Positions 1 through 7,904 of a DNA stretch of 17,783 nucleotides are shown piece after piece; position 1 is the first letter of the stretch; the number at the start of each line of letters is the position of its first letter. A program made the translations under genes and the position numbers. The notes beneath the pieces were generated by a model. It saw nothing but the letters and a program-made list of their open reading frames with translations, ran no database searches and was not told where the DNA came from. This DNA comes from Butyrivibrio sp. (GTDB lineage Bacteria > Bacillota_A > Clostridia > Lachnospirales > Lachnospiraceae), in NCBI RefSeq assembly GCF_024699075.1, contig NZ_JAILQF010000046.1, forward strand, positions 1 to 17,783, read 5' to 3'.

Positions 1-1480
1 ACGGGAATATGATCCTGTGACCATTATCATCAAGCTTATTGTATTTCTTATCATAAAAGTTAAGTATAGTATCAATAAACTCAATATACGGTGCAGGATC
101 CTCATCCTTCACAAATTCAAGATACTCAAGCATCATGTAACTGAACTCTACAGATGTTACATAGTGATACCTTACATGAATAGGATAATCAAGACCATAT
201 AATCCGTAGTAAGCAGATAACCCATTAGCATCTACCTGTTCAGGAATTGCTGCAGCATCATCTACATTGAAGAAGAACTTAGTCCTTTCTTTGGAGCCAT
301 TAAGTAGCCTTAAATAAAAGTCAAACTGAGGCTTCATCCAGGCTGTATCCCCGCTTCTAAGCATCGGCCAGTATACAAGGCGCTGGTTCTGGGCAGTAAA
401 TACAATCCCTCCCCAGTCTCTTTCATCAGGAGTTTTGGCCCCAAATCTCGCTCCCCATATACAAGGATCTATTGTAAAAAGACCCCCATTAAACTTTGTA
501 GGATATGATCCATAAGCATTACATGCAAGCATATACCTGAAAAGCTGATAGTTCCTTCCCATCTGCCAGATTGTATCTGACTTATCAGTGCAGCTTCTCT
601 TTATAAAGATATAGCTCCTTTGCCAGGTATCACTCCACCAGGACTCTGAAGACTTCTTAAGCTCATCAGTTCCAGATACTTCGATTTTATATACCTTTTG
701 GATAAGTTCTTCTTTCCATCTTGCAGTATCACCTGCATAAGATAAGTGTAGGACCGCGCAGATATCAATGTCATTACCGCTTACAGCCGTCTTATGAGAT
801 ATACATGAAAGCTTCTCGTATGAACCTATATGACTTCCAAGATATGTAAGTTCATTGCCTGCTTCCTGAAGATCATTTATCTTATGTGCATATATACACC
901 CACCAAAAACCAGATCTTTCTGAACATCAGGAAGCTTGTCCTTTATAGGTTCAAGCTCTTCTTCTGCAACATTCCTGTCAAAATGAGTCTCACCCATATT
1001 AAGATGTGAGAAAACAAGCCTTCCATCTTCAAAGTTTATTTTGTCAGGATTTGCATAGCCATTATCTGCTATTCTCCAGTTTTCGTAAGACACGGTTACA
1101 TGATGATCTATGTCTGAAACAAGATGAATATGCACAGAGCCGTAACTTGTATCAGTCCATAAACATATACTTGTTGATATTCCATCTGATAGACCTTTTA
1201 TCAGTATATCTCCTGTATAAAGACGAAGCTCCTGAACATAAGAATCCTTAAAAGGATTATGGTCGAATTCTATCTTGAGTCTTCCGGCTTTGACCATATT
1301 GCCGGCTTCGTCAAAGGCTCCGCTTTGTGCCATATAAAGATAGAGCACATTATCCTGTGTCCACACATTACATCCGACATCATGACCACCAAGAGGCATG
1401 GAATCTCCCGCATCCCTGCACTGACTGTCATATCGAATATTGTAACTATAAAACTGCTTCTTTATCTCTTCTTTATTCAT
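1..1480 (-). CDS. DUF5703-type putative glycosidase, 5' part (runs off left edge)
   Basis: The complement reads open from the ATG at 1480 to the window edge, giving 493 codons with no stop. The start is supported by a GGAGGG ribosome binding site at 1491-1496. The N-terminal segment, with SMPLGGHDVGCNVW (about residues 28-41) followed by LYLYMAQSGAFDEAGN and GRLKIEFDHNPF, matches what I know of DUF5703 domains found in polysaccharide-use loci. The later part (WWSDTWQRSYIF, then NQRLVYWPMLRSGD) resembles the alpha/alpha-barrel region of large GH95-like glycosidases. There is no signal peptide, so the protein is probably cytosolic. The sugar specificity cannot be read from the sequence; the neighbouring arabinanase suggests an arabinose- or galactose-containing pectic oligosaccharide. 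A TTGCGCAA palindrome lies about 80 bp upstream and is shared with the other pectin genes of the window. The C-terminus is missing only because the window ends. Confidence 0.75.
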   Translation of the reverse strand, partial: MNKEEIKKQFYSYNIRYDSQCRDAGDSMPLGGHDVGCNVWTQDNVLYLYMAQSGAFDEAGNMVKAGRLKIEFDHNPFKDSYVQELRLYTGDILIKGLSDGISTSICLWTDTSYGSVHIHLVSDIDHHVTVSYENWRIADNGYANPDKINFEDGRLVFSHLNMGETHFDRNVAEEELEPIKDKLPDVQKDLVFGGCIYAHKINDLQEAGNELTYLGSHIGSYEKLSCISHKTAVSGNDIDICAVLHLSYAGDTARWKEELIQKVYKIEVSGTDELKKSSESWWSDTWQRSYIFIKRSCTDKSDTIWQMGRNYQLFRYMLACNAYGSYPTKFNGGLFTIDPCIWGARFGAKTPDERDWGGIVFTAQNQRLVYWPMLRSGDTAWMKPQFDFYLRLLNGSKERTKFFFNVDDAAAIPEQVDANGLSAYYGLYGLDYPIHVRYHYVTSVEFSYMMLEYLEFVKDEDPAPYIEFIDTILNFYDKKYNKLDDNGHRIIFP

Positions 1481-1555
1481 ACTACACCTGCCCTCCATCC
1501 ATATATTAGCAATTAGGCATGAATAATACTTATTATTTATTTTCCGTTTTTACTT

Positions 1556-1569
1556 AAATGTTGCGCAAA
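1556..1569. promoter_or_regulatory. TTGCGCAA palindromic operator upstream of the DUF5703 gene
   Basis: AAATGTTGCGCAAA contains the perfect palindrome TTGCGCAA (1561-1568) with a central CG step, the usual centre of LacI-family operators. It lies between the GH43 stop and the DUF5703 start. The same 14-mer occurs on the complement at 14874-14887 in front of the GH53 operon. The operator role is inferred. Confidence 0.5.
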
Positions 1570-1611
1570 ATCAAACTATGCGTTTATTAAATTGCAAAGG
1601 ATAGCATATTT

Positions 1612-2865
1612 TTACTCTTTGGAATCTTGTATGCGCTTGCAGATGAACTCTGTGCTTTGGCCATAGAGGTTTGAGATTCCGGAGATTCCCATGAATCCTT
1701 TGCCACCATAGCAAAGTGCACTCTCTGTAAACGGACCATAGTTTATGATGATCCTTCCATTTTCAAGCTTCCAGGTACCCTGTATAGAGCAGGATTCAAA
1801 ATATCCATCCTCTCTAAGAAGCATAGGCACAGCTGTAGATATGCCCTGAGGATATGTCTTTGCAAAAGTTATACGCTGATATCTTCCTGCAACAGTTTTC
1901 ATCGTAAGGGTATCTTGTGATACAAGTTCAAGTGATCCTCCGGTCTCTTCCATAGTGTAAGCTGATGCAACAGGCCATCCTTCTTCGTTCCAGAATATCT
2001 GTCTTATCTGCATCTGTGAAGGACCCGGATCCTGATTGAACCTCTTTTCCCTTATATGATAGACAATATAGGCCTTTCCATCAGTGTCCTGAAGGACTGA
2101 GTTGTGTCCGGGTGCCATATAAACCTTACCTTCATCATAGGTATAACCTGCCATAAGAAGATATCCCGGATCTTTGGATATATCAGGCTCGCTTGTCATG
2201 TCATTACCGGCAATATCAATAAAAGGTCCTGTAACCGACTTACTTCTTCCAACTCTTATATTGTAGTCAGTCTTAAGTGAACCATAGGATACAAAGAGAT
2301 AGTAATAATCTGTCTCCTTGTTATAGATCATGTAAGGGCCTTCTATAGCAGTGCTAAGCCATGAAGGTCTCTTACATACACATGTTCCTACGCCTTCTTG
2401 GGCAGCAAGTCCTGTCTTTGTATCTAGTTTTAAAATATGTGCTCCGCCCCAGAAAGATCCGTAAAGCATATACATCTCTCCGGTCTTTGCATCTGTGATG
2501 ATATTTGCATCTATGCCGTTAACGGGGAGCTTGTCTGATGTCTTAAGAACTGGTGCCTTAGGAACAAAAGGACCTTCCGCCTTATCTGATACTGCCAAAA
2601 AGATACATGACTGCTGCACGCCCCAGGTTGAATTAGAGCAGTACAATCTGTATTCATCTCCTACTTTGACAATATCAGGAGCCCATATATCAGATCCTCC
2701 TGTCCACTCCTTAGCTTCAGGAAGCACTTCTGCAACCCTTCCAAGACTTTTGAAATTTACAAGATCATCCGAAACAAATCCCATTGCTCCGGTGCTGTAA
2801 ACATAATATTTGCCGGTTACATCATCTCGATATATTGCCGGATCGTGAATAAATGCTCTGTCCAT
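1612..2865 (-). CDS. GH43 arabinan endo-1,5-alpha-L-arabinanase, cytosolic
   Basis: A 417-residue GH43 enzyme that would cleave alpha-1,5-arabinan or arabino-oligosaccharides. The five-bladed propeller signatures are present: IHDPAIYRD with the catalytic base D8, WAPDIV, GIDANI with the pKa-modulating D119, and IEGPYMIY with the acid E175, followed by YYLFVSYGSL and YNIRVGRS. The last 90 or so residues (GTWKLENGRIIINYGPF and around) resemble the C-terminal beta domain of Abn2-type arabinanases. I chose the ATG at 2865 because it follows GGGGGTC and sits just before the conserved HDP motif. The frame stays open to an ATG at 2964, but those 33 extra codons run through the operator cluster and match no domain. 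There is no signal peptide. The DUF5703 gene lies 131 bp downstream on the same strand, and I see no clear terminator between them, so they may be co-transcribed in part. Confidence 0.9.
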   Translation of the reverse strand: MDRAFIHDPAIYRDDVTGKYYVYSTGAMGFVSDDLVNFKSLGRVAEVLPEAKEWTGGSDIWAPDIVKVGDEYRLYCSNSTWGVQQSCIFLAVSDKAEGPFVPKAPVLKTSDKLPVNGIDANIITDAKTGEMYMLYGSFWGGAHILKLDTKTGLAAQEGVGTCVCKRPSWLSTAIEGPYMIYNKETDYYYLFVSYGSLKTDYNIRVGRSKSVTGPFIDIAGNDMTSEPDISKDPGYLLMAGYTYDEGKVYMAPGHNSVLQDTDGKAYIVYHIREKRFNQDPGPSQMQIRQIFWNEEGWPVASAYTMEETGGSLELVSQDTLTMKTVAGRYQRITFAKTYPQGISTAVPMLLREDGYFESCSIQGTWKLENGRIIINYGPFTESALCYGGKGFMGISGISNLYGQSTEFICKRIQDSKE

Positions 2866-2911
2866 AGTGACCCCCATAAGTATTTTGGTAAAATTGATCG
2901 TTAACTCAGAC

Positions 2912-2948
2912 TTTGCGCACGCATCATATGCGCATTTTGTGCGCAAAA
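2912..2948. promoter_or_regulatory. Cluster of three TGCGCA palindromes upstream of the GH43 gene
   Basis: Three TGCGCA cores sit at 2914-2919, 2929-2934 and 2940-2945. Their flanks give TTGCGCAC, ATGCGCAT and GTGCGCAA. The latter two are 11 bp apart centre to centre, about one helical turn, the same spacing as the pair at 14998-15016. The cluster lies 47-83 bp upstream of the arabinanase start codon. Operator function, probably for a LacI-type regulator, is inferred. Confidence 0.5.
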
Positions 2949-3021
2949 ATAATTCATTTAACATTTTTCTAAATTAATTTATTTTCTCATGGACAAGAAG
3001 ATTAGTCACTAGGCTAAATAC

Positions 3022-3213
3022 TTAAAAAATCTTTTTATCTTTGTTACATTCTTCTATAACTCTGATCTCATCTTCATCATAAGGCGTAAAATCAGAATGG
3101 AATATGTCATGCATCCATAGTCTTGTATCTATATCCGGAAGTTTCTTAATGAATTCCCAGATATAGTTGATTTGTGCCTTTCCGTTAACAAAGCCAAAGA
3201 AATTACTTCCTAC
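3022..3213 (-). pseudogene. 3' remnant of an unrecognised gene
   Basis: The complement encodes 63 residues with protein-like composition, including NFFGFVNGKAQINYIWEFI, KLPDIDTRLWMHDIFHSDF and TPYDEDEIRVIEEC, ending in TAA at 3022-3024. A TAA stop at 3214-3216 lies directly in front, the segment has no start codon or ribosome binding site, and the terminator of the next gene follows upstream. It therefore looks like the C-terminal end of a gene whose front has been lost. I do not recognise the family. Aromatic- and acid-rich segments in a single frame argue that it was once translated. Confidence 0.5.
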
Positions 3214-3276
3214 TTAGTCAAACGCTTTTCATCCCATCAGCTAAAGCTAATGAGTTTTCGGTTGAAAGCAATTTTA

Positions 3277-3309
3277 TAAAAAAATGACCCTGAAATATCA
3301 GAGTCATTT
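3277..3309 (-). terminator. Rho-independent terminator of the DUF4317 gene
   Basis: On the minus strand a 10-bp stem AATGACTCTG / CAGGGTCATT (one G-U wobble, 6-nt loop) is followed by a run of Ts. It lies just under 40 bp past the stop codon of the 3346-4467 gene. Confidence 0.85.
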
Positions 3310-3345
3310 AAAAAATTTAACATTTGCAAAAGGAAACTACTATTT

Positions 3346-4467
3346 TTACTGCTGCTCCATAAGAGACTCCAAAAGCTCTTTGAGCTTGTCATAAGGGATA
3401 AGAGACTCGGGAACCAGAAAAAATTTACGACCATTAACATCTCGTTCTGTGATCTTGTCTTCAGGTATGATCACCTGATCCTTGTGATAGTTATTAAGGC
3501 CTTCAAATACCTGCTCCTTTTCTTCTTCCTGCATAGCTTCTTCGCGAAGCTTTTCCTGCATAGCCTTTTCGGTCAGTGTTTCTATATTCTCTCCAAAGCC
3601 ATCAGGCCTTGTCTGAATCTCAACATCACTGTTCTGGCGGATAGATGTATCTACGCCGTCAGACTGCTTTATAGCTGCCTCAAGATGAAGCGCATAGCCT
3701 TCCTCTGTAGCTTCCTGTTCTGCTACCTGCCTTGCAGCTTCCAGTGTAAGACCATCATCTTCATTAATAGCTTTTACTTTCTTCTTGGGCTCAGGCTTAA
3801 CATAATCCGGTATATCAGCAGCATACATGCCCCTTATCATCTCACGTTCCGGGTCATTTTTGACAACACAGAACATATTGTCATAATCAGATGATCTGTC
3901 ATTAAATGAAGGGTACATAAATCCTGCAACAGGATTGCCCAAAACCTTGATAACATCAGAAGCATGAAGCTTATTCTCAGCTGTCTTCATGATACCGCCC
4001 TTGGCAGGCTTAAATGGGCAGATGCAGGCTGCGATATAGCTGTATACTTCTTCGGATTCACCTGTTTTGTTCTTGCCTGTATCCTTGGCAGGAACATCAT
4101 AAGCATCAGAGAATACAAGAAGAGCGTACTCTCCATCTGCCTCATAATTACTTACTATCTCCGTAGCCCAAGCCTTAACAAGCTCTGCATCCGGAATATC
4201 TGACTGAGCCAGTGCTGTAAGAAGCCTTGCATCATCGCCTATCACAGTCACATCCTCTGCAAAGGCTCCGCCTGCTGATGAATAGGCCTTACTTATAAGC
4301 GATATATATTTCTTCTGTTCATCATCATCAAGTGTCAGAAAGCGGGTGGAGTCAGCGCCTTCTATCTCTTTTCCCTCATTATCAAAAACGGCATAAGCCA
4401 TTCCACTAAATGAGCAGTCCTTAAACTTAAATCTCTTCTTAATCTCTAAAAGTCCTGATTTATTCAC
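3346..4467 (-). CDS. DUF4317 family protein
   Basis: A 373-residue cytosolic protein that begins at a GTG (4465-4467) behind a strong AAGGAGGAAG site at 4475-4484. The N-terminal MNKSGLLEIKKRFKFKDCSF, the block YALLVFSDAYDVPAK, EEVYSYIAACICPFKPAKGG and the block GFMYPSFNDRSSDYDNMF match the conserved core of the DUF4317 family, which is widespread in Lachnospiraceae and has no known function. From about residue 225 the protein changes to a charged, glutamate-rich segment (EEAMQEEEKEQVFEGL), probably helical, and ends with a short hydrophobic motif. It lies 45 bp downstream of the galactose-binding-like gene on the same strand and ends at a strong terminator, so the two probably form one transcript. 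The family assignment is from memory of motifs. Confidence 0.8.
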   Translation of the reverse strand: MNKSGLLEIKKRFKFKDCSFSGMAYAVFDNEGKEIEGADSTRFLTLDDDEQKKYISLISKAYSSAGGAFAEDVTVIGDDARLLTALAQSDIPDAELVKAWATEIVSNYEADGEYALLVFSDAYDVPAKDTGKNKTGESEEVYSYIAACICPFKPAKGGIMKTAENKLHASDVIKVLGNPVAGFMYPSFNDRSSDYDNMFCVVKNDPEREMIRGMYAADIPDYVKPEPKKKVKAINEDDGLTLEAARQVAEQEATEEGYALHLEAAIKQSDGVDTSIRQNSDVEIQTRPDGFGENIETLTEKAMQEKLREEAMQEEEKEQVFEGLNNYHKDQVIIPEDKITERDVNGRKFFLVPESLIPYDKLKELLESLMEQQ

Positions 4468-4512
4468 GTAAAATCTTCCTCCTTGAATATATGTCTATGT
4501 GCAGAGTTTGAG

Positions 4513-5307
4513 TCACTTCTCAGAAGGTCTGCCGTATACTTCGATCTGGGTCAGTGCCGGGAATGGGCTTGGATCGTCAGCCTTTATAAGATCCCCAAGT
4601 GTTAACCACTCCACTGACTTCTTTTCAATTGAAAAGATATGTGGTTTTTGAACCTTCTTGTCCATATCTACAGTTTCTGTGCTTCCATCAGAGAAATTAA
4701 ATATTCCTCTGATCCACCAGTTATCGTGCGGGAAGTCTGCTCTTGTATATAAGCGGATCTCTTTAATATCAACGGGATAGCCAAACTCAATCTTGATAGT
4801 TGCATCGTCCTGTCTGTTAATGCCCCAGGACTCGTATGGCCACTCGCCATGAGACCTTGTAACGCACACGCCGTCAATAGCATTTCTTGCAGCAAATACA
4901 GCTTCTCCTCTTGTCTCTACATTAGCTGATGCATGAGGATATACGCCACTTACTTCATGCTGATCGCAGGGATTAAGGCTTAGATTTCTAAAGGCTTTCA
5001 CCTCAAAATCATATGCCTTTCTGATAGATACAAGATGTCTGTTTCCAACAAAAGACATGGGGTTATAGCTGGTCTTCTTTTCATAAAAAGGAATTGTATA
5101 TCTGAATGAATCTTCAGTTACGAATATAAGCGATTCCTCGATCGTAGGATCTACCTTGACTTTGTAGAAAGATCCCGGTGTAAGATCTTTGAACTCAATA
5201 TAATCATCTTTTCTGTACTCGCCTTCCCAGGCAAGAACTACGCTGTCATTACCTTCATCAAAAGCTTTAATAACATCTCCCCAGGCGCCGTGAACTTCAA
5301 TCTTCAT
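4513..5307 (-). CDS. F5/8 type C (galactose-binding-like) domain protein
   Basis: A 264-residue protein that starts at the ATG 5305-5307 behind GGAGGGG (about 5314-5320). Residues 1-115 form a beta-rich region of unknown type (VVLAWEGEYRKDDYIEFKDL). Residues from about 125 onward read as a discoidin-like beta sandwich: SANVETRGEAVFAARNAIDG, then GEWPYESWGINRQDDATIKI, EFGYPVDIKEIRLYTRADFP and FNFSDGSTETVDM, ending in ALTQIEVYG. Such domains (CBM32-like, DUF7402-like) usually bind sugars. There is no signal peptide and no catalytic domain, so this is a stand-alone, apparently intracellular binding protein, which is unusual for the fold. It is upstream of and probably co-transcribed with the DUF4317 gene. 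No TTGCGCAA site lies in front of it; instead a 17-bp tandem repeat begins 14 bp before the start codon. Confidence 0.7.
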   Translation of the reverse strand: MKIEVHGAWGDVIKAFDEGNDSVVLAWEGEYRKDDYIEFKDLTPGSFYKVKVDPTIEESLIFVTEDSFRYTIPFYEKKTSYNPMSFVGNRHLVSIRKAYDFEVKAFRNLSLNPCDQHEVSGVYPHASANVETRGEAVFAARNAIDGVCVTRSHGEWPYESWGINRQDDATIKIEFGYPVDIKEIRLYTRADFPHDNWWIRGIFNFSDGSTETVDMDKKVQKPHIFSIEKKSVEWLTLGDLIKADDPSPFPALTQIEVYGRPSEK

Positions 5308-5321
5308 ATGTATCCCCTCCT

Positions 5322-5423
5322 CATATCATTATCGATGACTTATCATTGACTATGCCTTATCCTTGATCATGACTTATCATTAACCATGTCTTACCATTAA
5401 CCATGCCTTGCCATTATATCACA
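5322..5423. repeat. Degenerate 17-bp tandem repeat, six units
   Basis: Units start at 5322, 5339, 5356, 5373, 5390 and 5407, with consensus close to CTTATCATTAACCATGC. The two central units (5373-5389, 5390-5406) differ at only two positions; the outer units are more diverged. The array fills most of the gap between the minus-strand binding-protein gene and the promoter of the plus-strand dehydrogenase. Confidence 0.75.
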
Positions 5424-5464
5424 AAGGCACCTTCCTTCGAACCATGTTTTTACTAGTCCTTTTA

Positions 5465-5473
5465 TGTTAAAAT
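5465..5473 (+). promoter_or_regulatory. Extended -10 promoter element for the SDR gene
   Basis: TGTTAAAAT fits an extended -10 (TGnTATAAT-like) about 57 bp upstream of the dehydrogenase ATG. No good -35 is seen, which extended -10 promoters tolerate. A hairpin CCCAAAA/TTTTGGG (5481-5499) would lie in the 5' leader. Confidence 0.4.
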
Positions 5474-5530
5474 CTATATACCCAAAAACTCCTTTTGGGA
5501 AAAATAGTTGTATAAAGAGTGGTTTGGTTT

Positions 5531-6313
5531 ATGAGAAAAATTGCCGTTGTAACAGGCGCAAGCTCAGGTCTTGGTGCTCAGTTTTGCAAACAGTTATCCA
5601 AAGAAGGATATTACATAATAATGGTTGCAAGAAGAAAAGAGCTGCTCCTTGAGCTTCAGAAAACGCTTATATCAAAGAGCAGCGTATTTACAGCTGATCT
5701 TTCTGAAAAAAAAGACATAGTAAAGCTTTGTGACTATATCAGGGATGAATTAAATTCAGATGAAGATAGTAAACTTTCTGTCTTTATAAATAATGCAGGA
5801 TTCGGCCTTTCGGGAAACTTTACTGATACAAACGAAAAGCGAGAGATGCAGATGATCGATGTTAATATAAAGGCACTCCACAGGCTTACAAAGCGCATGC
5901 TCCCTCTTATGGACAAAGAAAGCGGCGGATATATCCTTAATGTAGGATCATCAGCGGGACTATTTCCAGCAGGCCCTTATATGTCGACCTACTATGCGAC
6001 CAAAGCCTATGTAGTAAGCCTTACAAGAGCCATCGCCCATGAGCTTAAAGCTTCAAAAAGTAAGACCTATATTGGCGTCCTTTGCCCCGGACCTGTCGAT
6101 ACTGAGTTTAATGATGTTGCAAATGTAGCCTTTGCTCTTAAAGGAATGTCAGCCCAAAGCTGCGTATCCTATGCCATAAAGATGATGTACAAAAGAAAGA
6201 CAGTTATAGTCCCCACCCTTAGAATGAAACTTGCATCTACCTTCTCAAGATTTCTTCCGGGCAGTCTTTTAATACCTATGGTTGCTCACCAGCAGCACAA
6301 AAAAATGGGCTGA
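5531..6313 (+). CDS. Short-chain dehydrogenase/reductase (classical SDR)
   Basis: A 260-residue NAD(P)-dependent oxidoreductase. The Rossmann motif TGASSGLG is at residues 8-15, NNAG at 87-90, and the catalytic triad S141, Y154, K158 lies in GSSAG...YYATK. ARR following the second strand suggests a preference for NADPH. The tail PGSLLIPMVAHQQHKKMG is hydrophobic then basic and may touch the membrane. I chose the ATG at 5531 because MRKIAVVTGAS is the usual SDR start; an in-frame GTG at 5519 would add four residues and has no ribosome binding site. The site in front of the ATG is also weak. The substrate is unknown. The gene stands alone between a promoter and a bidirectional terminator and converges on rpe. 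Confidence 0.85.
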   Translation: MRKIAVVTGASSGLGAQFCKQLSKEGYYIIMVARRKELLLELQKTLISKSSVFTADLSEKKDIVKLCDYIRDELNSDEDSKLSVFINNAGFGLSGNFTDTNEKREMQMIDVNIKALHRLTKRMLPLMDKESGGYILNVGSSAGLFPAGPYMSTYYATKAYVVSLTRAIAHELKASKSKTYIGVLCPGPVDTEFNDVANVAFALKGMSAQSCVSYAIKMMYKRKTVIVPTLRMKLASTFSRFLPGSLLIPMVAHQQHKKMG

Positions 6314-6316
6314 AAA

Positions 6317-6350
6317 TACCCTCCTTACTGGTTGTCCAGTAAAGAGGGTA
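6317..6350. terminator. Terminator hairpin between SDR gene and rpe, probably bidirectional
   Basis: A 15-bp stem (TACCCTCCTTACTGG against CCAGTAAAGAGGGTA, loop TTGT) lies between two converging genes. On the minus strand the only mismatch becomes a G-U wobble and the stem is followed by TTTTC, so it fits rpe best. On the plus strand there is no T run. Confidence 0.75.
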
Positions 6351-6383
6351 CATATCACATCTGTAAGGAGTATTAAAAGTTCA

Positions 6384-7037
6384 TCATCCCATTATCTTAA
6401 GGAACTCTTTAACATTACTTTGAACATTGCCATTAAATATTGCAGAACCAGCTACTATTACATTAGCTCCCGCATTTAATACCATTTCAACATTATCTGT
6501 CTTAATACCGCCATCTACCTCGATATCAAGATCTTTAAGGCCAAGTGTATTAAGATGATTACGAAGATCTCGGATCTTATCTGTTGATGAAGGAATATAT
6601 TTCTGTCCGCCGAATCCCGGTTCAACACTCATGATAAGCACCATATCAACATTTTTCAGATAAGGCTCTAAAACATCTATAGGAGTTCCGGGCTTTATTG
6701 TGATACCGGCCTTTTTGCCATATGAATGAATAAGTTCTATTACTGCCCACGGATCCGGAGCGGCTTCCTGATGAAAGGTTATGATATCTGACCCTACGGC
6801 AGCAAATTCTTTGATATATCTTATTGGATTAGTGATCATCAGATGTACATCAAATATAGCATCTGTAGCATCTCTTATACTTTTAATAACAGGGAGACCA
6901 AAAGAGATCGACGGTACGAACACTCCGTCCATGACATCTATATGCAAATACTGTGCCCCGGCACTTTTACAGTCCCTGATCTGGCTTCCGAGATTTTTGA
7001 AATCTGCTGATAATATAGACGGTGCAAGAATATTCAT
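6384..7037 (-). CDS. rpe: Ribulose-phosphate 3-epimerase
   Basis: A 217-residue TIM-barrel enzyme that interconverts D-ribulose 5-phosphate and D-xylulose 5-phosphate in the pentose phosphate pathway. The family motifs are all present: LAPSILSADF at the N-terminus, HIDVMDG with the metal/catalytic D34, FDVHLMI, the flexible phosphate loop MSVEPGFGGQKY, and EVDGGI with the second catalytic Asp, then IVAGSAIF. Length is normal. The ATG at 7037 follows an AAAAGGG site. A TATAAT at 7082-7087 is a possible -10 box. It is separated from the usual Lachnospiraceae companions (ribosome-associated GTPase, thiamine pyrophosphokinase); here the gene stands next to a YkgJ-type protein instead. An epimerase for pentose phosphates would also serve arabinose use from the arabinanase locus, though nothing ties their regulation together. 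Confidence 0.95.
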   Translation of the reverse strand: MNILAPSILSADFKNLGSQIRDCKSAGAQYLHIDVMDGVFVPSISFGLPVIKSIRDATDAIFDVHLMITNPIRYIKEFAAVGSDIITFHQEAAPDPWAVIELIHSYGKKAGITIKPGTPIDVLEPYLKNVDMVLIMSVEPGFGGQKYIPSSTDKIRDLRNHLNTLGLKDLDIEVDGGIKTDNVEMVLNAGANVIVAGSAIFNGNVQSNVKEFLKIMG

Positions 7038-7081
7038 ATTTTCCCTTTTCCTTTACTACGCTAATACAATGCACTTTTCAC

Positions 7082-7087
7082 ATTATA
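7082..7087 (-). promoter_or_regulatory. Candidate -10 box of rpe
   Basis: TATAAT on the minus strand, about 45 bp upstream of the rpe start codon, in an A+T-rich gap of 109 bp. No -35 at standard spacing is convincing. Confidence 0.3.
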
Positions 7088-7146
7088 TACATTTTCAGTC
7101 AAAAAAGCTATATCTTCCGTTCATATAAGAAGAGTTGCGCTTCACA

Positions 7147-7830
7147 TCATATCTTCAAAAGATCTGACACTTCCTTTAATCTTCTGTAATACTGGTCAAA
7201 GAAAGAAGCACTCGTCATATAAGCTTCCACGTAGAATTTCTGAAGAATAAATCTTGCTGTATAAACCCTTTGTTGCTCAGGCAGTTTAGCTAGCGCCTTT
7301 TGCACGGTCTTGCAGAAATCATGCCAGGAAGTAACAAATTCCTCATACTGCGTAAGGTTCTCTATTCCTATCCATTCCCTTAATCTTACAGGATATCTTG
7401 CAGCCTTTGGTTTAGTACATTCATTAACCTGCAAAAAATAGTGCATGCCCTTTTCATCATATAGCCTTCCCATAGGAAAAAGGCGACAATAGCCCGGGCG
7501 GAATGAATGAATCGAGCACCTGTTTTCCTCATTTAGAAAAGCGCACTTTTCCTCTTTGTCGGGATGCTCTTCATCATAGGTTATAAGATTGGGAAGGATT
7601 ATGTTATCGACCATCCTTATCTCAATCTCCTTCTCCATCATATCTTCAAAGCTTCTTCCAAGGCCCTTACAAAGATTATATATGTCATAAGGATCCAGAA
7701 TGATCGAATCGCCTGTTATCCTGCAGCAGTCACTGCATCCCATGCACTCGTTGCATCCAACATTTACAAGATCATCCGGTTTATATACAAATCCATCAGA
7801 AATTTCTTCAAAATTTATGTCTCTTATCAT
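7147..7830 (-). CDS. YkgJ-family cysteine-cluster (metal-binding) protein
   Basis: A 227-residue protein with the cysteine pattern of the YkgJ / zinc-or-iron-chelating family. An N-terminal cluster C26, C29, C32, C35, C36 (CNECMGCSDCC) is followed by EEKCAFL, RCSIHSFRPGYCRLFPMG and a later NECTK. The IHSFRPGYCRLFP block is the family's most conserved stretch. The final 90 residues are helical and specific to this protein. The function of the family is not established; metal binding follows from the cysteines. The ATG at 7830 has an AGAGG site seven bases upstream. The gene is co-directional with rpe, 109 bp away, and its own upstream region faces the divergent secreted-protein gene. Confidence 0.85.
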   Translation of the reverse strand: MIRDINFEEISDGFVYKPDDLVNVGCNECMGCSDCCRITGDSIILDPYDIYNLCKGLGRSFEDMMEKEIEIRMVDNIILPNLITYDEEHPDKEEKCAFLNEENRCSIHSFRPGYCRLFPMGRLYDEKGMHYFLQVNECTKPKAARYPVRLREWIGIENLTQYEEFVTSWHDFCKTVQKALAKLPEQQRVYTARFILQKFYVEAYMTSASFFDQYYRRLKEVSDLLKI

Positions 7831-7895
7831 TTTAACCTCTAAATACCTATCTCTTAAATTCTACCTTATGCACAAAAGCTTACACCCCTCTTATA

Positions 7896-7904
7896 TGCTA
7901 TAAT
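7896..7904 (+). promoter_or_regulatory. Extended -10 promoter of the secreted Flg_new protein gene
   Basis: TGCTATAAT is a perfect extended -10 element. It lies about 140 bp before the start codon, so the transcript would have a leader of about 130 nt. That leader includes a hairpin AGATAGGC/GCCTGTCT at 7967-7994. The leader does not match any riboswitch class I know. Confidence 0.55.

Noticed and set aside
3484..3894. 136-codon open frame on the plus strand
   Set aside because: Antisense to the DUF4317 gene; its Leu/Phe-rich product is what the complement of Glu/Lys codons gives.
5322..5423. CRISPR-like array
   Set aside because: Units of 17 bp are directly adjacent with no spacers and no cas gene nearby; it is a plain tandem repeat.
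7135..7140. TTGCGC near rpe
   Set aside because: Not a palindrome (followed by TTC) and placed just past the YkgJ gene end; taken as chance.
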